From a virus: a stretch of 31,754 bases of DNA. The position numbers and the translations under genes are program-made. The stretch covers positions 1 through 31,754 of the IMG/VR virus record IMGVR_UViG_3300038618_000047, one strand, 5' to 3'. The notes beneath the pieces were generated by a model. The model made no database searches, was not told where the DNA came from, and saw nothing but the letters and a program-made list of their open reading frames with translations. Positions 1-7,066 of this stretch are shown here, one piece after another; within the stretch, counting starts at the first letter, position 1, and every line of letters starts with the position of its first letter.

Positions 1-1435
1 AATTTACAGAAAAACTTGTATTTGAATCTGTATATTCTGATTCACTGCCGTCATTATGATTAAATTTAATTGTTGCACCAGCCGAACCTCCAGTACGATC
101 AGTTGATATTGGTCTAATATATGAACTTGAATTGTCTACAGTAAAAGTTTGATTCCAATCTACACCACCTGCTGGTGTTTGTGAATAACTACCTGCTGAA
201 TAATTACTTAAAGTACCGTTAACACTTCCACTTGTTTGAGTGATAGAGTAAACTGAACTTATAAAATCGTTTGTAACGTCACTAGGGTTGTCTACAGATA
301 CAGAAAATCCTGTTGCTGGTACATCCCAATTATTAGTACTTGAAGGATTACCTGAAGCTGAAAATGAAGGAGTAAAAGTTGCTAAAGTTAATCTTAATAA
401 GTTAGATGAAAATTCTGCCGTTCTAACTGTGTTTGTTACGCCACTTTCTTTGTAACCTGTAAGTGTTCTATAATCTCCTGAAGTTGTAAATACAAATGGA
501 GAATCTGAACCTGATCCTGCTGAACCAGTGAAACCAACAGTACCAACTGAACCAGTGAAACCTGTTCCTGTATCTCCTTTTGATCCTGAATAACCTACGC
601 CACCATCTGAACCATCGGCGCCTTTTGATCCTGAATAACCTATTGTACCTTGATCGCCTTTTGAACCTGAAAATCCTACTGTGCCGGCTGAACCATCAGC
701 ACCTTTTGATCCTGAATAACCTATTGTACCTTGATCGCCTTTTGAACCTGAATATCCTAAACCACCTGCTGAACCAGTATAACCACCACCTGGCCCTTGA
801 GCACCTGTAGCACCTCTTGATCCAGTGTAACCTGCACCAACTGATCCTGTAAAACCAACTGAACCATCTGAACCTGCTGTTCCTGAATCTCCTTTTGATC
901 CTGCATAACCCGATGTACCTTGTAAACCTCGTGATCCTGAAAAACCAATTGTACCTTGTGTACCTTGATCACCTTTTGAACCTGAATAACCTATGGCGCC
1001 AGCTGAACCTGTGTCGCCTTTTGAACCTGAATAACCTATTGTACCTTGATCACCTTTTGATCCTGAATATCCTGCTCCGGTAGAACCAGTGAAACCAACA
1101 GCGCCATCTGATCCGTCTGAACCATCAACACCTTTTGATCCTGTGTAACCTACTCCTGTTGAACCAGTGAAACCAACTGTACCAGATGAACCTGTGTACC
1201 CTAAACCTCCTGAGGATCCTGTAAATCCTACAGCACCTGCCGAACCAGTGTAACCACCACCTGGCCCTTGAGCACCAACTGATCCTGTGAAACCTTGTGA
1301 ACCTGAATAACCACCTGGTGATCCAGCGGCTCCGTCAGCCCCTTTGGAACCTGTAAAACCTGTTGGACCTCCTGATCCTGTATAACCTATACGTCCTAGG
1401 CCGACACGAACACCGGCGTTCTGAATTATTGGCAT
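1..1435 (-). CDS. Collagen-like phage fibre protein, C-terminus cut by window edge
   Basis: An open frame runs from an ATG at 1435 leftwards to the window edge (478 codons) with no stop. After a short leader (MPIIQNAGVRVG) it carries roughly 95-100 Gly-X-Y triplets (about residues 13-310), dominated by GYTGS, GFTGS and GSKGDQGTIG units. A few one-residue slips (GSTGVGYTGS, GPGGGYTGS) break the register. Lysine sits in the Y position in about eleven GSK triplets. From about residue 315 the sequence becomes a Ser/Thr/Asn-rich beta-type C-terminal domain. Collagen-like triple-helical shafts are known in phage tail fibres; the role as a fibre here is inferred from family and context. An AGGGAG ribosome site lies at 1450-1455, unusually far (14 nt) from the ATG, but no other in-frame start exists between them. 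A late promoter octamer lies at 1504-1511. Confidence 0.85.
   Translation of the reverse strand, partial: MPIIQNAGVRVGLGRIGYTGSGGPTGFTGSKGADGAAGSPGGYSGSQGFTGSVGAQGPGGGYTGSAGAVGFTGSSGGLGYTGSSGTVGFTGSTGVGYTGSKGVDGSDGSDGAVGFTGSTGAGYSGSKGDQGTIGYSGSKGDTGSAGAIGYSGSKGDQGTQGTIGFSGSRGLQGTSGYAGSKGDSGTAGSDGSVGFTGSVGAGYTGSRGATGAQGPGGGYTGSAGGLGYSGSKGDQGTIGYSGSKGADGSAGTVGFSGSKGDQGTIGYSGSKGADGSDGGVGYSGSKGDTGTGFTGSVGTVGFTGSAGSGSDSPFVFTTSGDYRTLTGYKESGVTNTVRTAEFSSNLLRLTLATFTPSFSASGNPSSTNNWDVPATGFSVSVDNPSDVTNDFISSVYSITQTSGSVNGTLSNYSAGSYSQTPAGGVDWNQTFTVDNSSSYIRPISTDRTGGSAGATIKFNHNDGSESEYTDSNTSFSVN
510..1396 (-). repeat. Coding tandem repeats of the collagen-like shaft
   Basis: The region is a degenerate 9-nt (Gly-X-Y) periodicity with higher-order units. 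One exact example is a 51-nt block at 621-671 repeated identically at 702-752, an offset of 81 nt or 27 residues (nine triplets). A near copy lies around 1015-1070. The repeats are in frame, so slippage or recombination would change shaft length without breaking the gene. Confidence 0.85.
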
Positions 1436-1473
1436 ATTGCGATACTTATCTCCCTCATATTAATGTCCAAGCA

Positions 1474-1502
1474 TTGACATTTTTTTACTATTCTGTTATA
1501 GT
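1474..1502 (+). promoter_or_regulatory. Sigma70-type promoter for the GT operon
   Basis: TTGACA at 1474-1479 and TATAGT at 1497-1502 are separated by exactly 17 nt. The predicted start is near 1509, giving a leader of about 35 nt before the ATG at 1544. Host RNA polymerase could use it early in infection. Confidence 0.75.
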
Positions 1503-1503
1503 A

Positions 1504-1515
1504 TATTTATAAATA
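1504..1515. promoter_or_regulatory. Overlapping divergent T4-type late promoters
   Basis: TATTTATAAATA is a perfect 12-nt palindrome containing TATAAATA on the plus strand (1508-1515, facing the gene at 1544) and on the minus strand (1511-1504, facing the collagen-like fibre gene at 1435). TATAAATA is the T4 late promoter consensus. That both directions are used is inferred. Confidence 0.6.
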
Positions 1516-1543
1516 AACTGTAGTGAGTTGATAAATTAAATAA

Positions 1544-3574
1544 ATGATTTCTATTGCATTTTTAGATATAATTGGTCTTCCGTATGACGGAGATACATTA
1601 AAGAAAAGAGGCCTTGGTGGTAGTGAGTCTGCGACTATATTGATGGCCAAAGAACTAACAAAGTTAGGTTTCAAAGTAACTATTTTCAACAACTGTAATA
1701 AAGACTCAAAACTCGCAAGAGAAGGCACTTATGATGGTGTACAATATTTTGACAATACTATTTTAGATTATAAAAGTAATTTCAAATTTGATATTGTAAT
1801 TTCATTAAGAACTATAATTCCTTTCATAACACCTAACTTATATAAACAATTTGAAGGATATAATCCTCAAAGATATTCAGCAATCACAGCTAACGCTAGA
1901 CATAAAGCAGTTTGGATGCATGACACATTTGCAAACGGCGATCTTATACTAGAAGACCTTTTAGTACAAGGACATATAGATGAAATATTTACTTTATCAG
2001 ATTTTCATTCAACTTACGTAATGAATTGTGACCATGGTAAAAGAAGAAACATGGAAGTATTAAAACATAAATTTTTTCAAACTAGAAATGGAATAGTAAC
2101 TTATAAAAATGATGTTGATATAAGAAAGAAAGACCCACACTTATATGTTTTCAATGCAGCTTTCACAAAAGGTATGGCACCTTTAGTTAACGATATATGG
2201 CCAAAAATAAAAGAAAAAATACCTGAAGCTAAACTAATATGTATTGGTGGTTTTTATGTTTTTCCAGGACAAGAGTTAGACGCTCAAGGAAAAGAATGGA
2301 CTAAAATGTCAAATGATCCTAAAAATAAAAATTTAGGTATAGAATTTACAGGTGTTATAAAACAATCTGAAATAGCAGATATATTAGAAAGAGCAAGTTT
2401 TAAATTATTTCCAGGTGCTTTTCCTGAAACTTTTGGTATATCATCTTTAGAAGCAATAGCATATAACACTCCTTTAATCACTACACGTTTTGGTGCTTTA
2501 GAAGAAACAGCAGTAAACGAAGCTTGTTACTTAATAGATTATGCAATAGAACCTAATGGTTTATTTCCATGGATACCAAAAAAGAAACAAGTAGATAAAT
2601 TTGTCAACACTGTATTAATGGCTCATCATAATAGATATTTACATCAACAAAAACAATATGCTTGTAATCAAATTAAAGGTATTGTAGGTTGGGACTCTGT
2701 AGCCTTACAATGGAAACAACATCTATATAGACAATTAGGAAATTACTTATCAAAAGAAGAATATAGAAAAGTATGTCATATAAATTCTAGAGTTAGAAAA
2801 GTTTTTGGTAGAAGATTTACTAATATAGAAGAAAATTATTTACCAAGAAAAGTAGAACAAAAGATAGTTATAATATCTCCTACTTACAACTCTGAAAAAT
2901 ATATTAGCAACTGTATTGAATCAGTTGTCTCACAAGATTATGATAACTATGAAATGATTGTAATTGATGACGCCTCTACAGATAATACTTACAACATTGC
3001 CAAACAATGGGAAAGTGATAAAATAAAAGTGATTCGTAATGAAGAAAATAAAGGCGCTGTTAGAAATCAAATAGAGTCTATAAGAAAATATTGTAAAGAA
3101 GATGACATTGTTATGTTTTTAGATGGTGATGATTCTTTTATAAATGACAATGAGATACTTCACTTTTACAATAATCTTTATGACGGCACTACAGAATTTA
3201 CCTATGGGTCTTGTTACTCAATGGTTGATAGAATACCTTTGATAGCACAAAACTATCCAGAGGAAATAAAACAAAAGAAAGAATATAGAAAATACAAATT
3301 TAATTGGAACATGCCATACACACATTTGAGAACATTTAAAGCAGGACTTTTAAATGATATTGATGACAGTAATTTCCAAGACGAAAACAAAAACTGGTAC
3401 AAAGCTGGTGGAGACGGTTCTATATTTTATTCACTCATAGAACAAGCTGATCCAGATAAGGTAAAAGTTGTATCAGATATAATATATAATTATAATGATA
3501 TAAATCCTTTAAACGATTATAAAATTAACGGAGACGAACAAACCAAAAATGCGAATAGGATAATGAACCAATGA
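1544..3574 (+). CDS. Two-domain glycosyltransferase (GT4-like plus GT2-like)
   Basis: The 676-aa protein has a GT-B half at about residues 1-400, with a Gly-rich donor-site start (GLGGSESA, residues 23-30) and the GT4 C-terminal signature FPGAFPETFGISSLEAIAYN at about residue 290. This is followed by a GT-A/GT2 half from about residue 438 (IISPTYNSEKYI, then VIDDASTD and the metal-binding LDGDDSF near residue 525). It probably transfers two sugars in sequence from nucleotide-sugar donors; substrates cannot be read from the sequence. It follows both a sigma70-type and a late-type promoter. Its stop overlaps the next ATG (ATGA), so the two are translationally coupled. Possible targets are the adjacent fibre or host surface polysaccharide. 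The ribosome site is weak (A-rich upstream). Confidence 0.88.
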   Translation: MISIAFLDIIGLPYDGDTLKKRGLGGSESATILMAKELTKLGFKVTIFNNCNKDSKLAREGTYDGVQYFDNTILDYKSNFKFDIVISLRTIIPFITPNLYKQFEGYNPQRYSAITANARHKAVWMHDTFANGDLILEDLLVQGHIDEIFTLSDFHSTYVMNCDHGKRRNMEVLKHKFFQTRNGIVTYKNDVDIRKKDPHLYVFNAAFTKGMAPLVNDIWPKIKEKIPEAKLICIGGFYVFPGQELDAQGKEWTKMSNDPKNKNLGIEFTGVIKQSEIADILERASFKLFPGAFPETFGISSLEAIAYNTPLITTRFGALEETAVNEACYLIDYAIEPNGLFPWIPKKKQVDKFVNTVLMAHHNRYLHQQKQYACNQIKGIVGWDSVALQWKQHLYRQLGNYLSKEEYRKVCHINSRVRKVFGRRFTNIEENYLPRKVEQKIVIISPTYNSEKYISNCIESVVSQDYDNYEMIVIDDASTDNTYNIAKQWESDKIKVIRNEENKGAVRNQIESIRKYCKEDDIVMFLDGDDSFINDNEILHFYNNLYDGTTEFTYGSCYSMVDRIPLIAQNYPEEIKQKKEYRKYKFNWNMPYTHLRTFKAGLLNDIDDSNFQDENKNWYKAGGDGSIFYSLIEQADPDKVKVVSDIIYNYNDINPLNDYKINGDEQTKNANRIMNQ

Positions 3575-4947
3575 AAAGAGTATTAATAGCAATACCAACA
3601 AACAAGTATATAGAACCAGAAACATACAAAGCGATATATGATCTTACAATACCAGAAGGATACAAAGTTGAATTTCAATTCTTTTTTGGTTATCAAGTAG
3701 ATCAAATTAGAAATCTAATTGCTAAATGGGGAGAACATTATGATTATTTGTTTTCAGTAGATAGTGATATATCTTTTGATAAAGATACACTAGTTAAAAT
3801 GTTAGCACATGATGTAGATATTGTATCAGGTCTTTATATTCAAAGAATACCAGGAACACACTCATTAGAAATTTATGAAGCTGCTAATAACGGTGGTTCT
3901 AGACGTATTCCTTGGGTAAAAGTTAAAGATACTCCGTTTTTAGAAATAGTTGCTTGTGGTATGGGTTGTGCCCTTATTAAAGGAAAAGTATTTAGAGAAG
4001 TTGGTTATCCTCAATACACATATCATTCAGCACTTGATCATAATAATACATTATCTGAAGATGTTGACTTTTGTAGAAAAGCAAGAGCAAAAGGTTTTAA
4101 AATATGGGCAGATACTACAATACGTTGTAGACACACAGGTAGCAGTACATTTGAAGTAGGACAAATTATGGATAATCGTAATATGTTTGAAGAAAAACCA
4201 CCTATTGAAAAAACTTATGTTCAAGAAGTTGAAGGCAAAGGTAAAAAAGATACTAGATTTATTGATAAGACTGCAAAAGATGTTAGTAGAGTTTATCCAG
4301 GTATTGATCCTAAAACTGGAAAATATTCACTAGAAGTAAATGAAGGAGAAAAATTTACTGGTGATAGTGTAGAATATGCTTCATTAGCAGAAGCAGTACA
4401 AAGATTAAAAAATCCTATTGGTCAAAGTATGGAGATTGGTGTTAGATTAGGTCTAGGAAGTAAAACTATTATAGACGCATACAGACATTATCATCCTGAT
4501 ACTAGTCTTGTTCATTTAGGTGTTGATCCATATGGTAATATTGACTATGCAGCTTCTGATAGTGTATTAGCCAGAAAATTTAACTATGATAATTTAATGA
4601 GAAAAACTACGCTAATAAATTTTGCTGAAGATTATCCAGAGTTTCATCTTGTAAATCTAGAAGATTCAGAATTTATGAATAGTTTTGCTAATGGTTATCC
4701 TGTCTATGATGAATATAAAAGAATGATAGACAAATATGAAATGATACACTTTGACGGTCCACATGATACAAAAAGTGTTTTAAAAGAAGCAGTATTCTTT
4801 AATCAAAGAAAAGCAGATCAAACTGTATGGGTTTTTGACGATATAAGTGGTTTAAATTGGGTTACTCTAGAAAACTTTATGACTAAAGCACAGTTTAAAC
4901 TTGTTAACAAAGGTATGAACAAAGCAGTATTTGAATATCTTGCTTAA
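3571..4947 (+). CDS. GT2-like glycosyltransferase fused to a methyltransferase-like domain
   Basis: The N-terminal half of this 458-aa protein resembles GT-A enzymes: VDSDISFD near residue 62 supplies a DxD-type metal site, and SEDVDFCRKAR near residue 165 resembles the later acceptor/ED region. The C-terminal half, from about residue 280, looks like a class I SAM methyltransferase of the Methyltransf_24 type (SMEIGVRLGLGSK near 286, GVDPYG near 315, HFDGPHD near 393, WVFDDISG). It may therefore add a sugar and methylate it, capping a glycan. It starts 4 nt inside the previous gene. Its stop overlaps the stop of the convergent gene behind it. Domain calls are by motif only. Confidence 0.78.
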   Translation: MKRVLIAIPTNKYIEPETYKAIYDLTIPEGYKVEFQFFFGYQVDQIRNLIAKWGEHYDYLFSVDSDISFDKDTLVKMLAHDVDIVSGLYIQRIPGTHSLEIYEAANNGGSRRIPWVKVKDTPFLEIVACGMGCALIKGKVFREVGYPQYTYHSALDHNNTLSEDVDFCRKARAKGFKIWADTTIRCRHTGSSTFEVGQIMDNRNMFEEKPPIEKTYVQEVEGKGKKDTRFIDKTAKDVSRVYPGIDPKTGKYSLEVNEGEKFTGDSVEYASLAEAVQRLKNPIGQSMEIGVRLGLGSKTIIDAYRHYHPDTSLVHLGVDPYGNIDYAASDSVLARKFNYDNLMRKTTLINFAEDYPEFHLVNLEDSEFMNSFANGYPVYDEYKRMIDKYEMIHFDGPHDTKSVLKEAVFFNQRKADQTVWVFDDISGLNWVTLENFMTKAQFKLVNKGMNKAVFEYLA

Positions 4948-5285
4948 AAAGATTTGACTACAGATGGAGTTACGATAACAATACCCTCTAATAAACGAGT
5001 AACAGTACTATCAGCGTGAGTAGCTACAACATCAAATACGTGACGACCTGCCTTTAAAGCTTTCGTTTGGTCAGCAGTTAAACTTATAGTAACAACACCC
5101 TCCGTTGGTTCCGTTACCGTACACGTAAAAACTGTTCTAGGATATGTAGAAGAATAACCTCCAGACATTTTAGCAACCATCGTAAATCCAGTAAGATCAA
5201 AAGTTGTACCATCGGTATTAGTAACTTCTAAATCGTATGTAAAATTGGACCCTTGGTCTATCGTTAAGTTTGCTATTCCAGCCAT
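4944..5285 (-). CDS. Small BppU-like (Ig-fold) virion protein
   Basis: This 113-aa protein has no signal peptide and alternates beta-strand segments. FDLTGFTMVAKM, then a VTISLTADQTKALKAGRHVF segment and the end LLEGIVIVTPSV resemble the N-terminal domain of phage upper baseplate (BppU-type) proteins, often found as stand-alone small structural proteins in marine phages. Its position as a lone minus-strand gene between accessory cassettes fits a virion decoration or adaptor protein. A TATAAATA octamer ends exactly 5 nt before the ATG, and no Shine-Dalgarno sequence is present between them. Confidence 0.65.
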   Translation of the reverse strand: MAGIANLTIDQGSNFTYDLEVTNTDGTTFDLTGFTMVAKMSGGYSSTYPRTVFTCTVTEPTEGVVTISLTADQTKALKAGRHVFDVVATHADSTVTRLLEGIVIVTPSVVKSF

Positions 5286-5290
5286 ACAGT

Positions 5291-5298
5291 TATTTATA
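5291..5298 (-). promoter_or_regulatory. Late promoter octamer, possibly giving a leaderless mRNA
   Basis: TATAAATA (minus strand) is followed by 5 nt and then the ATG at 5285. With T4 spacing (octamer at about -13 to -6) transcription would begin on the A of the start codon. Confidence 0.55.
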
Positions 5299-5307
5299 TT
5301 CGGAAAG

Positions 5308-5336
5308 TTGCCATTTTAGATAAAATATTATATACT
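5308..5336 (+). promoter_or_regulatory. Sigma70-type promoter of the riboswitch-btuB transcript
   Basis: TTGCCA (5308-5313) and TATACT (5331-5336) are separated by 17 nt. The predicted start is near 5343, about 9 nt before the first paired stem of the riboswitch. The -10 lies inside a perfect 22-nt palindrome. Confidence 0.7.
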
Positions 5337-5349
5337 ATATAGTATATAA
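5328..5349. promoter_or_regulatory. Perfect 22-nt palindrome over the -10 and start site
   Basis: Positions 5328-5349 read identically on both strands (centre between 5338 and 5339; core CTATATAG). It covers the -10 element and the predicted transcription start. It could be an operator for a dimeric regulator, or simply an AT-rich melting region; no binding protein can be named. Confidence 0.5.
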
Positions 5350-5351
5350 CA

Positions 5352-5455
5352 ATGGCCTAAAAGTGTAGTGGGAAAGTGACGTGAAATTCGTCCAGATTAC
5401 TTGATACGGTTATACTCCGAATGCCACCTAGGCCATACAACGAGCAAGGAGACTC
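5352..5455 (+). promoter_or_regulatory. Cobalamin riboswitch (class II, env8-like), translational
   Basis: An 8-bp perfect closing stem pairs 5352-5359 with 5429-5436. Inside it lie the conserved GGGAA (5370-5374), a GACG/CGTC hairpin around TGAAATT (5378-5392), a CGG/CCG hairpin (5407-5419) and the GCCACC box (5423-5428). A 3-bp hairpin GAG/CTC (5442-5455) follows, whose loop holds the Shine-Dalgarno AAGGAG. CTCC at 5415-5418 is complementary to GGAG at 5448-5451, matching the loop5-loop13 kissing interaction that hides the ribosome site when cobalamin binds. The next element is the btuB-like ATG at 5459. From memory this sequence is nearly identical to the env8 hydroxocobalamin riboswitch solved by crystallography (PDB 4FRN). 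Expected behaviour is repression of translation by hydroxo- or methyl-cobalamin. Confidence 0.93.
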
Positions 5456-5458
5456 AAC

Positions 5459-7066
5459 ATGGTAAGATTAATTCTTATATTAATCTTGGTATGGGCTAAT
5501 GTTGCCTATTCCAAGGAAGATGATTGTAAATGGGATGACGATATTCCTTGTCTTACAATATATCCAAACATAAACAACTCAAACGCATTAGGTGATAAGA
5601 TAACACCTACACTTACAATTAAAAAATCTGAAATTCAAAAGTATAATCTAATTGATTTACCTAAAGTATTAAACTATGTTCAAGGTTTAGACATAACTCA
5701 ATCAGGTCCTACAGGTCAACAATCATCGGTGTTTTTAAGAGGCACTAATTCTAATCATACATTAGTATTATTAAATGGAATATCAATCAATGATTACTCT
5801 ACACCTACAGGCGCCCACGATGTTGGTCAAGACTTTATGTTTAATGTTGTACAAATAGATGTATACAAAGGGTCACAAGGTGCTCATTGGGGAGCAGACG
5901 CTGTTGGTGGTGCAATTAATTTTAGAACAACTGTAGATTATGATAAAAAATTAAGTATTGGTGGTAATGGTAATGATAAAACTATTAGTGGTAATTACTA
6001 TACTAAATTAAATGACTTTGATATATCTTTTTCAGCTGGCGAACATAAGTCACAAAACGTTTCTGTTTTATCAGGAGCTGACGAAAAAGATGGAACAAAT
6101 AATAAAACAATAGGTGTTAACGTAAGTAAATGGTATAATCAAATACATTGGCGAACATCTTGGTTTGCAAGAAACACTTTCTCTGATATAGATGGTCATA
6201 GTGTTTCCATACAAGACGGTAAATGGGCAGATAATACTTTCTTTGCCTTACAAACAGGTGTTGATTATTTAAATAATAGTTTAACTTTTCATACACATAA
6301 ATATGATAGAGACTATGACGACTCTCATTATGAAAGTGAAAACTATACAATAAGAGGAACACATCAAAAAGAAAAATATGGTTTTGGCTTTGATTATAAA
6401 CATAATGAATCTTTAGCAAGTCAACATCATAATCTAGGATACTTCTTTAATTTTTCACACAATATATTTTCATATCATCATAGGTTTGATGAAGAACACG
6501 AAACATATAAATTAGGTTTCTTTAAAGAGATAGAAGATGGTTTAAGTATAAGTGGTAGTACATCAACAAGTTATAAAGATAAGACAACATGGACTGCTAT
6601 TGAATATGGAGAATCACAAGAGTTAACATTAACTAAAAATAATTTTGCAACAACTATATTTAAAAATGATATTGGCGATTTAAATACTGACGGTATAGAG
6701 TTTAGTTATAATCAAGAAAATTCTAAATTTTTTATTAGTCATTTAAATAGTAAAAAGATTGATGTAGTACAATTAAGAAGACCTAATTGGTCTCTTGGTT
6801 TTATGCATACAAAAGAATTAGAAAATAACTTTTCTATAACTACTAATTACAAATATAAAGGCAGACATTTAGATGTGCATAATTCTAATTGGTCAACTAT
6901 AACAATGCCTGAAACACATTTGTTAGATTTAAATCTTGGATATAATTATTATGGTATAGATTTTGGTGTTAGTTTGTTAAATCTGTTTGATGAAAATTAT
7001 GAATCGCCTCATGGGTTTAGTCAAGAAGGAAGAAAGTTTACTTTAGGATTTAATAAATCTTTTTAA
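5459..7066 (+). CDS. btuB: BtuB-like TonB-dependent outer-membrane cobalamin receptor
   Basis: The 535-aa protein begins with a signal peptide (residues 1-18, hydrophobic core LILILILVWANVA). A plug domain follows at about 50-158, with DLPKVLNYVQGLDITQSGP, SSVFLRGTNSNHTLVLLNG and WGADAVGGAINFRTT. These closely track E. coli BtuB plug segments (RGTN.SHVLVL..G, YGSDAIGGVVN). The rest is alternating aromatic beta-strands ending in a terminal Phe, as in outer-membrane barrels. It is somewhat shorter than E. coli BtuB (about 590-610 aa), so some loops or strands may be reduced. The preceding cobalamin riboswitch makes B12 the most likely substrate. It would act in the host outer membrane with host TonB; no tonB or ABC permease genes are in the window. 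Its stop overlaps that of the convergent radical SAM gene. Confidence 0.9.
   Translation: MVRLILILILVWANVAYSKEDDCKWDDDIPCLTIYPNINNSNALGDKITPTLTIKKSEIQKYNLIDLPKVLNYVQGLDITQSGPTGQQSSVFLRGTNSNHTLVLLNGISINDYSTPTGAHDVGQDFMFNVVQIDVYKGSQGAHWGADAVGGAINFRTTVDYDKKLSIGGNGNDKTISGNYYTKLNDFDISFSAGEHKSQNVSVLSGADEKDGTNNKTIGVNVSKWYNQIHWRTSWFARNTFSDIDGHSVSIQDGKWADNTFFALQTGVDYLNNSLTFHTHKYDRDYDDSHYESENYTIRGTHQKEKYGFGFDYKHNESLASQHHNLGYFFNFSHNIFSYHHRFDEEHETYKLGFFKEIEDGLSISGSTSTSYKDKTTWTAIEYGESQELTLTKNNFATTIFKNDIGDLNTDGIEFSYNQENSKFFISHLNSKKIDVVQLRRPNWSLGFMHTKELENNFSITTNYKYKGRHLDVHNSNWSTITMPETHLLDLNLGYNYYGIDFGVSLLNLFDENYESPHGFSQEGRKFTLGFNKSF

Noticed and set aside
580-1083. Plus-strand ORFs rich in Leu, Asn and His opposite the collagen-like gene
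   Set aside because: They are antisense readings of the Gly-X-Y repeats, with no ribosome sites and low-complexity products.
510-1396. Regular repeats resembling a CRISPR array
   Set aside because: The periodicity is 9 nt in a continuous coding frame, with no fixed repeat/unique-spacer alternation and no cas genes.
5352-5455. Rho-independent terminator as expression platform of the riboswitch
   Set aside because: No GC-rich hairpin followed by a T-run is present. The Shine-Dalgarno is inside the kissing-loop hairpin, which fits translational control.
6117-6419. 100-aa minus-strand ORF within the btuB-like gene
   Set aside because: It is a shadow of the barrel-coding region with no initiation signals.
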